49,311 nt of DNA from Antarctobacter heliothermus (GTDB lineage Bacteria > Pseudomonadota > Alphaproteobacteria > Rhodobacterales > Rhodobacteraceae): the NCBI RefSeq assembly GCF_900188425.1, contig NZ_FZON01000039.1, positions 1-49,311 on the forward strand, written 5' to 3'. Shown here piece by piece: positions 25,812 through 36,981 of the stretch. The notes beneath the pieces were generated by a model. The model was not told where the DNA came from and made no database searches. It saw nothing but the letters and a program-made list of their open reading frames with translations. Position numbers and translations under genes: made by a program. The first letter of the stretch is position 1; each line of letters opens with the position of its first letter.

Positions 25812-26372
25812 TTAGCCCTGCGCGCGCAGCAAGGTCACATGCGTGTCGCCGTAGCGGCGCGTTTCCAACACATTGAAACCCGCAGGTGCCTCCTGCGGGC
25901 TTTGTTCTTCCCAGACCACCAGCGCCTCTGGTGCGATCCAGCCCGAGGCCCGCGCCGAGGTCAGGGCGTGGCCGCCCAGACCCTTGCCATAGGGCGGGTC
26001 GAGAAAGATCAGCCCGCAGGGGGTGTCCGCAGCAGGCAGGCGGGTGGCGGTAAGGGAGATGAGTTTCGTCCGGTCGCCACAGCCCAGCGTGCGGATGTTG
26101 TCCCGGATCAGCTTGCCCGCAACGCGCCCGTCATCGACAAAGGTCATATGTGCCGCGCCACGCGACAGCGCCTCCAACCCCAATGCGCCGGTGCCTGCAA
26201 ACAGGTCCAGCCCCTGCACGCCGTCAAACGGATCACCAAAGCGCCCGCCCGCCAGCATGTTGAACAGGGCCTCGCGCACGCGGTCCGTGGTTGGGCGCAG
26301 ATGCGCGCCCGCGTCGCCCTTGCCAACCGCCGCCAGCCGCCGCCCGCGCCAATCCCCCGCGATGATCCTCAC
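25812..26372 (-). CDS. rsmD: 16S rRNA (guanine(966)-N2)-methyltransferase
   Basis: The 186-residue enzyme methylates G966 of 16S rRNA using SAM. RsmD features are clear: RIIAGDWRGRRL at the start, RPTTDRVREALFNML, the SAM-binding DLFAGTGALGLEALS (56-70), and the N-methyltransferase motif DPPY at 125-128. Length is standard. The GTG start at 26370-26372 overlaps the stop of the upstream reductase gene as GTGA, so I prefer it to the longer in-frame extension. The linkage to the reductase gene is translational coupling rather than a shared pathway. Confidence 0.92.
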   Translation of the reverse strand: MRIIAGDWRGRRLAAVGKGDAGAHLRPTTDRVREALFNMLAGGRFGDPFDGVQGLDLFAGTGALGLEALSRGAAHMTFVDDGRVAGKLIRDNIRTLGCGDRTKLISLTATRLPAADTPCGLIFLDPPYGKGLGGHALTSARASGWIAPEALVVWEEQSPQEAPAGFNVLETRRYGDTHVTLLRAQG

Positions 26373-27574
26373 GCCTTGAGCAAGGCTTTGAGGTCCATGT
26401 CCGGGTTGGCCACGGCCTCTGGTGCCGGGCTTTTGCCCGCTTCGATCAGGCGTTTGCCGACCATGTAGGCGCGGGCGTCGTTGATCGCGTCCACCGCCAG
26501 CAGGCGGTCGCCGCCATAGTACCAATGGGAGCGGGCGGTGCCGTCCTCGCGCACCACAACCCGGTCATGACCCGCGTTCAGCCCGGCGATTTGCAGTTTC
26601 ACGTCGTATTGATCCGACCAGAACCAAGGGGTGGCGGTATAGTCGCGGTTCGCGCCCATGATGTTGTCGGCCACCAGTTCCCCCATGTCGATGGCGTTGC
26701 CGACGGATTCCAGCCGCATGCGGGCGGCGCGTTGCGGAAAGCTGGCGCAGTCGCCCGCCGCCCAGATTGCCGGGTCGCTGGTCTGCCCGTGCGCGTTGAC
26801 CGCGATGCCATTGTCGATTTCCAGCCCGCAGCCCTCGGCCAAGGCGGTGGCGGGGGTGATGCCGACGCCGACGATCACCATGTCGACCGCCAGCGTGGTG
26901 CCATCCGCCAGTTCCGCGCCGGTCACATGGCTGTCGCCGATCAGGCGTGTCAGCCCGGTGCCTTCGCGCAGGTCGACGCCGTGCGATTTGTGCAGGTCAC
27001 GGAACCAGGCGGAGGTTTCCGGCGCTGCGACCCGTTGCAGGATGCGCTCTGCCGCCTCGACCAGGGTCACGGTCAGGCCCAGCTTGGCGCAGACCGCCGC
27101 CGCCTCGAGCCCGATGTAGCCGCCGCCGACGATCAGCACGCGCTTGCCCGAGGTGCAGGCGGGGACCATGTCATCGACGTCCTTCAACGTGCGGACAACA
27201 TGCACGCCGTCCAATGCGCCGCCGATGGCGGCGGGCAGGCGGCGCGGCACCGATCCGGTACACAGCACGCAATGGTCATAGGGAATGGACGCGCCCCCGG
27301 CGATGACCTGTTTGGCCCCCCGGTCGATGGCGGTGACGGTCTCCGAGAGATGCAGGTCAATCCCGTTTTCGGCATAATAAGCCTCGGGGCGCAGGTAGAG
27401 GCGCTCCAGCTCCATCTCGCCCAGCAGGTAGGCCTTGGACAGCGGCGGGCGCTGGTAGGGGACGGACGGTTCTTCGCCGATCAGGGTGATCTTGCCCTCG
27501 TGCCCCTTGGACCGCAGCCGCGCCACCAAAGAGGCCGCCGCCTGTCCCGCGCCGATCACAACAACGTCGCTCAT
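26369..27574 (-). CDS. FAD-dependent NAD(P)H oxidoreductase, ferredoxin/rubredoxin reductase-like
   Basis: The 401-residue protein has an FAD Rossmann motif (VVVIGAGQAAAS, residues 4-15), YQRPPLSKAYL typical of putidaredoxin- and ferredoxin-reductase type proteins, a second NAD-binding VLIVGGGYIGLEAA (~147-160) and the FAD-contact WAAGDCASFP. It would pass electrons from NADH to a small iron-sulfur or rubredoxin partner for an oxygenase. No ferredoxin gene is adjacent. The only oxygenase in the window that needs such a chain is alkB, 13 kb away; a link is speculation. It overlaps rsmD downstream and is divergent from a peroxiredoxin gene across 81 bases. Confidence 0.88.
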   Translation of the reverse strand: MSDVVVIGAGQAAASLVARLRSKGHEGKITLIGEEPSVPYQRPPLSKAYLLGEMELERLYLRPEAYYAENGIDLHLSETVTAIDRGAKQVIAGGASIPYDHCVLCTGSVPRRLPAAIGGALDGVHVVRTLKDVDDMVPACTSGKRVLIVGGGYIGLEAAAVCAKLGLTVTLVEAAERILQRVAAPETSAWFRDLHKSHGVDLREGTGLTRLIGDSHVTGAELADGTTLAVDMVIVGVGITPATALAEGCGLEIDNGIAVNAHGQTSDPAIWAAGDCASFPQRAARMRLESVGNAIDMGELVADNIMGANRDYTATPWFWSDQYDVKLQIAGLNAGHDRVVVREDGTARSHWYYGGDRLLAVDAINDARAYMVGKRLIEAGKSPAPEAVANPDMDLKALLKA

Positions 27575-27621
27575 TTCGCCCTCACCCGGTTTTCATTCTT
27601 CGCGGACAAACTACAGTCTGT

Positions 27622-27645
27622 CCTTGGGAACGCAATTCCAAGGAG
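27622..27645 (+). promoter_or_regulatory. Inverted repeat covering the peroxiredoxin ribosome site
   Basis: CCTTGGGAACGCAATTCCAAGG pairs 6 bp at its outer ends. Its right arm overlaps the AAGGAG ribosome site (27640-27645), which stands 10 bases before the ATG. It could be an operator or a translation-controlling hairpin. Confidence 0.4.
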
Positions 27646-27655
27646 CGACAGGAAC

Positions 27656-28144
27656 ATGACGATTTCAGAAGGCGACAGCCTGCCAGAGGCCACTCTGGCG
27701 CGTATGGGCGACAACGGCCCCGAACAGGTGGCATTGAGCGATCTGACCAAGGGCCGCAAGGTGGTGATCTTTGGCCTACCGGGCGCCTATACCGGCACCT
27801 GCACCAGTGCCCATGTGCCGAGTTTTATCCGCACGCGCGCGGGGTTTGCCGACAAAGGCGTCGATGAGGTCATTTGCCTGTCGGTCAACGACCCGTTTGT
27901 GATGGCCGCATGGGGCGATGCGACGGGGGCCACGGACGCGGGGATCACCATGCTGGGCGACCCGGCGTCGGAGTTCACGAAGGCGATAGGCCTTGCGTTC
28001 ACCGCGCCGCCGGCCGGGTTTTATGACCGGTCCAAGCGGTATGCGATGATGGTCGACGACGGCACCGTGCGGGTGCTGCATCTGGAGGAAAGCCCAGGCG
28101 TGTGTGAGACCTCGGGCGGTGAGGCGCTGCTGGCCGCGATCTGA
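27656..28144 (+). CDS. Peroxiredoxin (Prx5/AhpE-like, 1-Cys or atypical 2-Cys)
   Basis: The 162-residue protein is a Prx5-type peroxiredoxin that reduces hydrogen peroxide and organic peroxides. The peroxidatic cysteine is C49 in PGAYTGTCTSAHVPSF, the Prx5 signature. A second cysteine, C150 in SPGVCETSGG, is placed where atypical 2-Cys Prx5 enzymes carry the resolving residue. VNDPFVMAAWG is also typical. No glutaredoxin domain is fused. The ATG at 27656 has AAGGAG upstream. It is divergent from the FAD-dependent reductase, which might be co-regulated, though no shared operator is proven. Confidence 0.93.
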   Translation: MTISEGDSLPEATLARMGDNGPEQVALSDLTKGRKVVIFGLPGAYTGTCTSAHVPSFIRTRAGFADKGVDEVICLSVNDPFVMAAWGDATGATDAGITMLGDPASEFTKAIGLAFTAPPAGFYDRSKRYAMMVDDGTVRVLHLEESPGVCETSGGEALLAAI

Positions 28145-28212
28145 GGCGCATCGCGGAAAGGCAGGAGAGGGGGGGGACCGTCATGCCAAAGGCATGCTTG
28201 CAGCATCACCCC

Positions 28213-28256
28213 CTCGGCCTGCGGCCTCACCCCCGGGATATTTTTGGCCAGAAGAC
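28213..28256 (-). repeat. Dispersed intergenic repeat, copy C
   Basis: Minus-strand copy: GTCTTCTGGCCAAAAATATC then CCGGGGGTGAGGCCGCAGGC with a small GGCC-GCA-GGCC hairpin. It lies between the convergent peroxiredoxin and pterin dehydratase genes. Confidence 0.75.
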
Positions 28257-28268
28257 GCCGTGTGCGGT

Positions 28269-28559
28269 TCAGAGGCTGTCCAGCTTGCGCGCCAGTTTGG
28301 CGTCCAATGCAGACAGGCCGCCGACGTCATGGGTGCTGAGGGTGACCTCTACCGTCTTGTAGACGTTGAACCATTCCGGGTGGTGGTCCCATTTCTCGGC
28401 CCAGAGGGCGGCGCGGGTCATCCATGCAAAGGCCTGGGTGAAGTCCTCGAACTCAAAGGTCTTGGCAATCGCATCGCGGCCCTCGACCATGGACCAGCCA
28501 TTGTCCAGCAGCGGGGCGAGTACCGTCTTGCGGGCGGTGTCTGACAGTTTCTCGGTCAT
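28269..28559 (-). CDS. phhB: 4a-hydroxytetrahydrobiopterin dehydratase (PCD/DCoH)
   Basis: The 96-residue enzyme dehydrates 4a-hydroxytetrahydropterin, the product of phenylalanine hydroxylase. The PCD signature is intact: [20 protein letters not shown] with the two adjacent active-site histidines, followed by [12 protein letters not shown]. The length is typical. No phenylalanine hydroxylase gene is in the window; in some bacteria PCD has roles in molybdopterin metabolism instead. The ATG overlaps the stop of the FemAB-like gene (ATGA), so translation is coupled. It is the last gene of the four-gene minus-strand run from ridA. Confidence 0.92.
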   Translation of the reverse strand: MTEKLSDTARKTVLAPLLDNGWSMVEGRDAIAKTFEFEDFTQAFAWMTRAALWAEKWDHHPEWFNVYKTVEVTLSTHDVGGLSALDAKLARKLDSL

Positions 28560-29755
28560 TCTTGTTCCTCCTGTCTGTCCTTGCGGAAAGGGCCGTAGGC
28601 GGTGAGTATTTCGATGTCCTCATCCACCGCCCGACGTTCGGCTTGCAGATACTTGGCGACGGCATCGGCAAAGCCGGGATTGCCGATCCAGTGCAGCGAA
28701 TGTGTCGGGCGCGGCAGGTAGCCGCGCGCCAGTTTGTGTTCGCCTTGCGCGCCCGCCTCGACCGAGGCCAGCCCCTGCGCGATGGCAAAGTCGATGGCCT
28801 GATAATAGCATGCCTCGAAGTGCAAGCAGGGGTGATCCTCGGTGCAGCCCCAGTAGCGGCCGAACAGCGCGTCGCGGCCGATGAAGTTCAACGCGCCCGC
28901 AACGTAGTGTCCATCGCGCGCGCACATGACCAGTGCAATGTCGTCCCGCAGATGGTCCTGCGCGAGGTCGAAAAAGGCCCGTGTCAGGTAGGGCGTGCCC
29001 CATTTGCGGCTGCCGGTGTCCTGATAGAAGACCCAGAAGGCCTGCCAGTGTTCGGGGCGGATCTGATCCCCGGTCAGGACTTCGATGGTGCCGCCAAAGG
29101 CCTGCGCGCGGGCGCGTTCCTTGCGGATGGACTTGCGTTTGCGGGAGCTGAGGCTGGCAAGGAAAGCGTCGAAATCGGCGTAGCCGTGGTTTTGCCAGTG
29201 GAACTGTTGCGTGGTGCGCCGCATCAGGCCGATCTGTTCGCCCGCGATGGCCTCACCTTCGGTGCAGAAGGTGGCGTGAACCGAGGACAGGTCATTGTCG
29301 GAGGCGATCTGCACCGCGCCCTGAATGAGCGCCGACAGGCCTGTCACCTCAAACCCCGGTTTGGTGAGAAAGCGCCGCCCGGTGGCGGGCGTGAAGGGCA
29401 CCGCGATCTGTAGTTTGGGGTAGTAGTCGCCGCCTGCCTGTTCCAGGGCATGTGCCCAGTTGTGGTCAAAGATATATTCGCCCTGACTGTGCGATTTCAC
29501 ATAGAGGGGCGCGACGGCGATGGTTTCGCCGTCTGCCTCGACCCGCAAGTAGCGCGGATCCCAGCCGGTGCCGGGGCCCACGGAACCGCTGTCCTCCAGC
29601 GCCTTGAGAAAGCGGTGCGTGGTAAAGGGATCGTCCGGGCGTCCGCCGTCCGCCGCCTCGGGGCAGGCGCAGGCATCCCAGACCTCGGGCGCGATTTGCG
29701 ACAGCGAGGTCAGGACGTCGATGGTGACTGTGGGGGTCGGGCGCTGATCCGTCAT
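28556..29755 (-). CDS. GNAT/FemAB-like N-acyltransferase (DUF482/PF04339 type)
   Basis: The 399-residue protein matches the DUF482 family, which has a double GNAT fold like FemX/FemAB. Landmarks are [19 protein letters not shown] near the start, [33 protein letters not shown] in the middle, and [14 protein letters not shown] then THSLHWI near the C-terminus. Members are cytoplasmic and annotated as peptidoglycan-biosynthesis related, but no reaction is proven. The ATG at 29755 gives the family N-terminus; an in-frame extension upstream has no similarity. It is coupled to the pterin dehydratase and 34 bases downstream of the phosphodiesterase. Confidence 0.85.
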   Translation of the reverse strand: MTDQRPTPTVTIDVLTSLSQIAPEVWDACACPEAADGGRPDDPFTTHRFLKALEDSGSVGPGTGWDPRYLRVEADGETIAVAPLYVKSHSQGEYIFDHNWAHALEQAGGDYYPKLQIAVPFTPATGRRFLTKPGFEVTGLSALIQGAVQIASDNDLSSVHATFCTEGEAIAGEQIGLMRRTTQQFHWQNHGYADFDAFLASLSSRKRKSIRKERARAQAFGGTIEVLTGDQIRPEHWQAFWVFYQDTGSRKWGTPYLTRAFFDLAQDHLRDDIALVMCARDGHYVAGALNFIGRDALFGRYWGCTEDHPCLHFEACYYQAIDFAIAQGLASVEAGAQGEHKLARGYLPRPTHSLHWIGNPGFADAVAKYLQAERRAVDEDIEILTAYGPFRKDRQEEQE

Positions 29756-29789
29756 GGCACCTGTCAATCTGGCATCGCGCGCGCGGCGA

Positions 29790-30539
29790 TCAAGCGGTGT
29801 ACCCTTCAAAGGTGACATTCTCGGCGATGCGCCGCGCCTTTGCCTCTTCCGCGGGCGAGCGGATCGTCCAGCACAACACATGCAATCCGCGCGCCTTTTG
29901 GGTGGCCACATGCGGGCTGTCCAGATCGTGGTGGTCGTGGGAAATAAAGCTGGCCCCCATTTCGGCCAATCCCGGCATGGTGCGCAGATGGTCGCGGATT
30001 TCGGCGGGCACGGTCGGGTAATCGTCGGCAGTAGAGGCGCAGGTGGTCAAACCGCGCGGGCGGTCCGGGCAGAGCCGGGCCATTTCCGCTGCCGAATGCG
30101 GGTTGAAGGACATGAAGGCGACAGGCCCGCCATACCCTGCCACGGCCCCGGCCACCGCCTGTTCGAGCGGGCCGATATTCGGCCCCATGCGCCCGTCCTG
30201 ATCCTTCAGTTCGACCAGCACGGGGACGGCACCGCCGACAGTCTCCAGCACCTCGGCCAATGTCGGCACGCCCTCGTCGCCGCCGATCAGGGTCAGTTGC
30301 GCAAGATCGGCGGCATCGCGCTGCTGTATCGGGCCGTTGGACCCGGTCAGACGGCCCAGCGCATAGTCGTGAAAGACCATCGCCTGATCGTCCTTTGAGC
30401 GCTGGACGTCAATCTCGATGCCGTACCCGGCATCGACCGCGGCCCGGATGGCGGCGCGCGAGTTTTCAGGGCGGCCCGCGCCGTGCAGGGCGCGGTGCGC
30501 AATCGGGCGGTCCAGAAAAACCGGCGGCAGCGGTGTCAT
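29790..30539 (-). CDS. Glycerophosphodiester phosphodiesterase
   Basis: The 249-residue enzyme hydrolyses glycerophosphodiesters from membrane lipids to glycerol 3-phosphate and an alcohol. GDPD catalytic residues are visible: H15 (IAHRALHG), E25 in PENS, E42 and D44 (IEIDVQ), and H57 (VFHDYAL). No signal peptide, so cytoplasmic. A HDHHD cluster near residue 205 is unusual but does not affect the core. Its ATG overlaps the ridA stop by one base (TGATG). It fits an operon ridA-GDPD-FemAB-PCD. Confidence 0.9.
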   Translation of the reverse strand: MTPLPPVFLDRPIAHRALHGAGRPENSRAAIRAAVDAGYGIEIDVQRSKDDQAMVFHDYALGRLTGSNGPIQQRDAADLAQLTLIGGDEGVPTLAEVLETVGGAVPVLVELKDQDGRMGPNIGPLEQAVAGAVAGYGGPVAFMSFNPHSAAEMARLCPDRPRGLTTCASTADDYPTVPAEIRDHLRTMPGLAEMGASFISHDHHDLDSPHVATQKARGLHVLCWTIRSPAEEAKARRIAENVTFEGYTA

Positions 30540-31003
30540 CAGGCGATCTCGAAGATGCCTTCGATCTCGACCGCGACGCCCAGCGGCAGCGCGCCTGCCG
30601 ACACGGCAGAGCGTGAATGCCGCCCCGCATCGCCCAGAACCTCGACCAGCGTGTCGCTGGCGCCGTTCACCACCTTGGGCTGGTCTGCGAAATCGGGGGT
30701 GGAGTTGACGAAGCCGGTCAGTTTGACCACGCGTTTGAGGCGGCTGAGATCCCCGCCGCACGCAGCCTTGGCCTGCGTCAGCAGGCTCAACGCGCAGGTC
30801 TTGGCGGCGGCAGCGCCTTCTTCGACGGTCAGGTCGGCGCCGATCTTGCCGGTGATGAGACCGTCGGCGTTCATGCTGATCTGCCCCGACACGAAGACAA
30901 GATTGCCGACAATGACATACGGCACATAATTCGCTGCGGGCGCCGGGGCGTCCGGCAGGGTGAGGCCGAGTTCGGCGAGGCGGGCGTCAATGGCGTTGGA
31001 CAT
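30539..31003 (-). CDS. ridA: RidA/YjgF-family enamine/imine deaminase
   Basis: The 154-residue protein belongs to the longer YjgF/YER057c branch (YoaB-like), of about 150 residues rather than 128. It has YVPYVIVGNLVFVSGQISM at the start and RSAVSAGALPLGVAVEIEG at the C-terminus, where the first Arg is the conserved residue that binds the carboxylate of 2-aminoacrylate in RidA. It would clear reactive enamines or imines formed by PLP enzymes. The ATG at 31003 is family-typical. It is the first gene of its minus-strand operon. Confidence 0.88.
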   Translation of the reverse strand: MSNAIDARLAELGLTLPDAPAPAANYVPYVIVGNLVFVSGQISMNADGLITGKIGADLTVEEGAAAAKTCALSLLTQAKAACGGDLSRLKRVVKLTGFVNSTPDFADQPKVVNGASDTLVEVLGDAGRHSRSAVSAGALPLGVAVEIEGIFEIA

Positions 31004-31107
31004 GGTGTGCTCCCTTGGATTTGGCGTCACGCTAACGGCGGGCAGGCAGACGTGCAAGCGCCCTCGGCCCTACGGAGGACCGCGGTTTTGGCCGCCGGGT
31101 CCTTGCG

Positions 31108-31131
31108 TTTCTTCTCTGGCCAAATACCCAT
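31108..31131 (+). repeat. Dispersed intergenic repeat, copy D (short)
   Basis: A degenerate copy, TTTCTTCTCTGGCCAAATAC then CCATG, without the usual G-run and hairpin. It lies upstream of ridA within a 233-base gap that holds nothing else I can name. Confidence 0.55.
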
Positions 31132-31236
31132 GTTGCTGGGGCCGATCGACGCGCATCGGAGCACGGGGGCACCCGATCTGGTCCGGGGCTATCCGCGCCG
31201 CAAAACGGGACGTGCCGCCTGCCAGCGCCCAGCGCG

Positions 31237-31878
31237 TCAATCCGCCTGTTTGCCCAGCTTTTTCTTTTTCTTCAGCTCGGCCAGCTTTGCCTTGATCGCC
31301 CCCTTGCGGCGGTTCTGAAAGGCGGTGATCAGTGGCAGGGACACATAATAGGCAATGGTTCCGGCCACGATGCCGGGAATGATGCCGCCGATCATGTAGG
31401 GAAAGAACACCTCATCGTAGAAGATGCTCAAGTGGTTCCAATCGGCCCTGTCCGGGGTGAAAAGCGCATAGAAATTGTCCCACAGATCTTCGCCCGCCTT
31501 GACGAATTTCTTGCCGATGCTGCCGTGGTCCTCGCTCCCCCTCAGTCCGAGCAAGGCATAGCCGGACTTCATCGCGACGACACCGATCGGCACATAGGTC
31601 AAAGGATTGCCAAAGAAGGTGGACAGGATCGCGGCCAGAATGTTGCCGCGCATGATCCAGGCCAGAATGGCCGCAAACACAAAGTGAAACCCGTAGAACG
31701 GCGTGAAGGTGGTAAAGACCCCGGCAAAAATGCCGCGGGCAATTCTTTCGGGCGGGTCTGGCAGGCGGTTCAGGCGCAACTGGACATAGCGCGCAGCCCG
31801 TCCCCAGCCGCCACGCGGCCAGAGCACTTCGAGCACGATCCGGCCCAATGGCCGTCTGTCGCGTCGCTTGAAGACCAA
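31237..31878 (-). CDS. DUF2062 membrane protein
   Basis: The 213-residue protein is a DUF2062 member with a basic N-terminus (VFKRRDRRPLG), a conserved ARGIFAGVFTTFTPFYGFH at about 41-59, and about three hydrophobic segments (58-80, 88-108, 160-185). The C-terminal tail is a Lys-rich helix (AELKKKKKLGKQ). Inner-membrane, function unknown. It is placed 15 bases downstream of rsh, an arrangement I recall from many Rhodobacterales, hinting at shared transcription. The start is a TTG at 31876-31878 after an AAAGG, giving MVFKRRD as in relatives. Confidence 0.85.
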   Translation of the reverse strand: MVFKRRDRRPLGRIVLEVLWPRGGWGRAARYVQLRLNRLPDPPERIARGIFAGVFTTFTPFYGFHFVFAAILAWIMRGNILAAILSTFFGNPLTYVPIGVVAMKSGYALLGLRGSEDHGSIGKKFVKAGEDLWDNFYALFTPDRADWNHLSIFYDEVFFPYMIGGIIPGIVAGTIAYYVSLPLITAFQNRRKGAIKAKLAELKKKKKLGKQAD

Positions 31879-31893
31879 ACTGTGCCTTTCTGC

Positions 31894-34044
<2,151 letters not shown>

Positions 34045-34070
34045 GTCACCTCACCGCCGCCGAACCGGGA

Positions 34071-34424
34071 TCAGCCCTGGCCCTGCGCCTCCATCAGCGC
34101 GCGCAGCAGCTTTTCTTCGGACATGTCGTCCTCTTGGGGCTTGTCCGCCTCGGTGCCCATGAGCAACGCCATGGCATCCTCTTCGGGCTCGTCCACCTCG
34201 ATCTGGGTCTGGTTCGACTCGATCAGGCGTTCGCGCAGTTCATCGGCGGACTGGGTCTCTTCGGCAATCTCGCGCAGGGCGACAACCGGGTTCTTGTCGT
34301 TGTCACGATCCACCGTGATGGCGGCACCGGCTGCAACCTCGCGCGCACGATGTGCGGCCAGCATCACCAGTTCGAACCGGTTCGGGACCTTGTCAACGCA
34401 ATCTTCTACCGTCACGCGGGCCAT
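34071..34424 (-). CDS. rpoZ: RNA polymerase omega subunit
   Basis: The 117-residue protein starts [28 protein letters not shown], the standard omega N-terminus that clamps the beta-prime subunit, and continues with [13 protein letters not shown]. The acidic C-terminal tail (after about residue 75, rich in Glu/Asp) is the longer form seen in alphaproteobacteria. The ATG at 34424 fits the family; upstream in-frame codons do not. It is 26 bases ahead of rsh and 94 bases after folK, so folK-rpoZ-rsh-DUF2062 may be one transcript, with rpoZ perhaps having its own promoter. Confidence 0.95.
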   Translation of the reverse strand: MARVTVEDCVDKVPNRFELVMLAAHRAREVAAGAAITVDRDNDKNPVVALREIAEETQSADELRERLIESNQTQIEVDEPEEDAMALLMGTEADKPQEDDMSEEKLLRALMEAQGQG

Positions 34425-34518
34425 AGAGTGCTCCGTTTCCTGTCTTGAGGGTCTCAGAAAGACTTGACATAACGCGCGACCCAAGGATTGACAAGGGCAA
34501 TACCCCAGGCCGTGCGGA

Positions 34519-35079
34519 TCAGATTGGCCGTACTTCGGCGCGATCCTGCCGGGGCAGGGCGGCCAGCATTTGCGCCACCGTGTCCCCGGTCAGCGGGTGA
34601 CGCCAGTGCGCCGCGATATCGGCCAGTGGCACCAGGACAAACACCCTGTCCTGCATCCTTGGATGCGGCAGGATCAGACGGTCAGGGGTGTTGCGGCTTT
34701 GTGCCTCAGGGGGCAGCGTGCGCCACCGGGTCTGGGTGCCCTGATCCGGTCGCACCGCATCGCCCGCCGCCAACAGATCAAGGTCGAGCGACCGGCTGGC
34801 CCAGCGTTGCAGCCGTTCTCGGCCGAAATCCGCCTCGATCCGGTGCAGGACGGGCAGCAGGGATTCGGGGCTGTCCGGCCCGGTGACGGCAGCGCAGGCA
34901 TTGACATAGTCCGGTCCCGCTCCGGCAGGAAAGCACGGTGTCGCGTAAAAGCGGCTAAGCCGACGCAGACGCACCCCGGCGGCGTTCAGCGCGGCCACGG
35001 CAGAGGCCAGGGTCTCTCCGCGTCCGCCCGCCTCTGAGCCAAGGTTGGACCCCAGCGCGATAAGGAATTCTTGCTCCAT
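34519..35079 (-). CDS. folK: 2-Amino-4-hydroxy-6-hydroxymethyldihydropteridine pyrophosphokinase
   Basis: The 186-residue HPPK transfers pyrophosphate from ATP to the pterin in folate synthesis. It begins [11 protein letters not shown], has FYATPCFP and the metal- and ATP-binding [13 protein letters not shown], and ends with [23 protein letters not shown] stretch of about 12 residues between SLDLDLL and ILPHPR ([10 protein letters not shown]..) is longer than in E. coli. The ATG at 35079 is used; a TTG three codons upstream is also possible. It is divergent from the NYN-domain gene. Confidence 0.93.
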   Translation of the reverse strand: MEQEFLIALGSNLGSEAGGRGETLASAVAALNAAGVRLRRLSRFYATPCFPAGAGPDYVNACAAVTGPDSPESLLPVLHRIEADFGRERLQRWASRSLDLDLLAAGDAVRPDQGTQTRWRTLPPEAQSRNTPDRLILPHPRMQDRVFVLVPLADIAAHWRHPLTGDTVAQMLAALPRQDRAEVRPI

Positions 35080-35118
35080 TTGACCCAACGTACTATTCTT
35101 CTGAGACTTGCCCGCGCC

Positions 35119-35146
35119 TTGCGAAGCGCGGGAAAAAACATAATCT
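35119..35146 (+). promoter_or_regulatory. Candidate sigma-70 promoter for the NYN gene
   Basis: TTGCGA and TAATCT are separated by 16 bases, ending 69 bases before the start codon of the NYN-domain gene. This is the best-looking -35/-10 pair in this gap. Confidence 0.5.
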
Positions 35147-35215
35147 ACTTCGACGCGTTCGCCACCACACTCACACTCACGGATCAGGCGGACCGATTGG
35201 ACGAAAGGAAATTTT

Positions 35216-35791
35216 ATGTTCTACAAGGACGAACGGCTTGCGCTGTTCATTGATGGCTCGAATCTTTACGCCGCCGCCAAAGCTCTCGGTTTCGATATCG
35301 ACTACAAGCTGCTTCGGCAGGAGTTTGCGCGTCGCGGCAAAATGGTCCGGGCCTTCTACTATACAGCGCTACTGGAAAATGACGAGTATTCGCCGATCCG
35401 CCCGCTTGTGGACTGGTTACACTACAACGGCTTCACCATGGTGACAAAGCCCGCGAAGGAATACACCGACAGTCAGGGCCGCCGCAAGGTGAAGGGGAAC
35501 ATGGATATCGAACTGACGGTCGATGCCATGGAACTGGCGCCACGCGTCGATCACATCGTGCTGTTCTCCGGCGACGGCGACTTCCGCCCTCTGGTCGAAA
35601 GCCTGCAACGTCAGGGCGTGCGCGTATCGGTTGTGTCGACCATCCGGTCGCAGCCGCCGATGATCGCGGACGAACTGCGCCGCCAGGCCGACAACTTCAT
35701 CGAACTGGATGAACTGCGGGAGGTCATTGGCCGCCCGCCGCGCGACGTTCAGGTCGAGCGCAACTTTGAAGTCGCTGCCACTGGCAAGTGA
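35216..35791 (+). CDS. NYN-domain protein (LabA/DUF88 type)
   Basis: The 191-residue protein is a LabA-like NYN (PIN-related) domain protein. The acidic metal-binding positions of the fold are visible: D13 in [10 protein letters not shown], the Asp of [13 protein letters not shown] and the Asp residues of [12 protein letters not shown]. The rest ([29 protein letters not shown]) is typical of the family. Such proteins are predicted ribonucleases; the cyanobacterial LabA affects clock output and others act in RNA decay, but the target here is unknown. It is divergent from folK with its own promoter-like site and is followed by a 170-base gap with a hairpin. Confidence 0.9.
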   Translation: MFYKDERLALFIDGSNLYAAAKALGFDIDYKLLRQEFARRGKMVRAFYYTALLENDEYSPIRPLVDWLHYNGFTMVTKPAKEYTDSQGRRKVKGNMDIELTVDAMELAPRVDHIVLFSGDGDFRPLVESLQRQGVRVSVVSTIRSQPPMIADELRRQADNFIELDELREVIGRPPRDVQVERNFEVAATGK

Positions 35792-35839
35792 TCCCGGATG
35801 CGCCTGCCCTCGGTGGTGGGCGCGTCTTGCGATTGGTGT

Positions 35840-35861
35840 CCCGACCTTCACTCGGGTCGGG
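35840..35861 (+). terminator. Possible terminator after the NYN gene
   Basis: A 7-bp stem CCCGACC/GGTCGGG with an 8-base loop lies about 50 bases beyond the NYN stop; CACCGACCGTCTTT follows. It is a modest terminator candidate. Confidence 0.4.
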
Positions 35862-35961
35862 CACCGACCGTCTTTGGCGCCTCGGACAAAGGCGCTGCAC
35901 CCTTTACCTCGCGCTGCACGGCCACTAGGTCTGCGTTGAACAGTTGAGGAAAGGTGCCCTG

Positions 35962-36918
35962 ATGTCCTCCCCCCTTCCACCACTCACCCTGCTGCTGGCC
36001 GCGCCGCGCGGATTTTGTGCGGGTGTGGATCGTGCGATCAAGATCGTCGAGATGGCGCTCGATAAATGGGGTGCGCCCGTCTACGTCCGGCATGAGATTG
36101 TGCACAACAAATACGTCGTCGACGATCTGCGTGCCAAGGGCGCGGTGTTTGTCGAAGAGCTGGAGGATTGCCCGGACGACCGCCCGGTGATCTTTTCCGC
36201 CCATGGCGTCCCCAAGGCCGTCCCGGCAGAGGCGGCACGGCGCGAGATGGTCTATGTCGACGCCACCTGCCCGCTGGTGTCCAAGGTCCATATCGAGGCG
36301 GCGCGCCACTCTGAAAACGGCCTGCAGATGATCATGATCGGCCACGCCGGGCACCCTGAAACGGTTGGCACCATGGGGCAATTGCCCGAGGGTGAGGTGC
36401 TGTTGGTCGAGACGGTCGATGACGTCGCCGATGTGCAGGTGCGTGACCCCGAGCAACTGGCCTTTGTGACCCAGACCACGCTGTCGGTGGACGACACCGC
36501 CGGGATTGTCGCGGCGCTTCAGGCGCGGTTTCCCGCCATCGTCGGCCCCCACAAAGAGGACATCTGCTACGCCACCACCAACCGGCAAGAGGCGGTCAAG
36601 GTCATCGCCCCGCGTGCCGATGCGCTGCTGGTGGTGGGCGCGCCCAATTCGTCCAACTCCAGACGGTTGGTCGAGGTCGGTCGCCGCGCGGGCTGTCCCT
36701 ATGCGCAACTGGTGCAGCGCGCCACGGACATCGACTGGCGGGCACTGGACGGCATCACCTCGGTTGCCATTACCGCCGGGGCCTCTGCGCCGCAGGTTTT
36801 GATCGACGAGGTGATCGACGCCTTTCGCGCCCACTATGACGTGACGGTTGACGTGGTGGAAACCGCAAGGGAAAACGTGGAGTTCAAGGTGCCGCGCGTG
36901 TTGCGCGTCCCCGCATAG
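35962..36918 (+). CDS. ispH: 4-Hydroxy-3-methylbut-2-enyl diphosphate reductase
   Basis: The 318-residue iron-sulfur enzyme makes IPP and DMAPP in the last step of the MEP isoprenoid pathway. The three cluster cysteines are C19 ([11 protein letters not shown]), C103 ([12 protein letters not shown]) and C202 ([10 protein letters not shown]). The substrate-binding histidines H48, H81 and H131 and the catalytic Glu E133 (GHPETVG) are in place. The ATG at 35962 is preferred over an in-frame codon at 35944 because GAGGAAAGG precedes it. It leads a plus-strand operon with DUF3429, methyltransferase, rnhA and TRIC genes. Confidence 0.95.
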   Translation: MSSPLPPLTLLLAAPRGFCAGVDRAIKIVEMALDKWGAPVYVRHEIVHNKYVVDDLRAKGAVFVEELEDCPDDRPVIFSAHGVPKAVPAEAARREMVYVDATCPLVSKVHIEAARHSENGLQMIMIGHAGHPETVGTMGQLPEGEVLLVETVDDVADVQVRDPEQLAFVTQTTLSVDDTAGIVAALQARFPAIVGPHKEDICYATTNRQEAVKVIAPRADALLVVGAPNSSNSRRLVEVGRRAGCPYAQLVQRATDIDWRALDGITSVAITAGASAPQVLIDEVIDAFRAHYDVTVDVVETARENVEFKVPRVLRVPA

Positions 36919-36981
36919 GGCTGGCCGCCATCGTGTGATGGCCTACCTCAACCGCGACCTGACACAACCGGCCCGCACCAG

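Noticed and set aside
26525-27655. In-frame upstream extension of the peroxiredoxin gene (over 370 codons)
   Set aside because: It is antisense to the FAD reductase gene, and the peroxiredoxin domain with its ribosome site starts at 27656.
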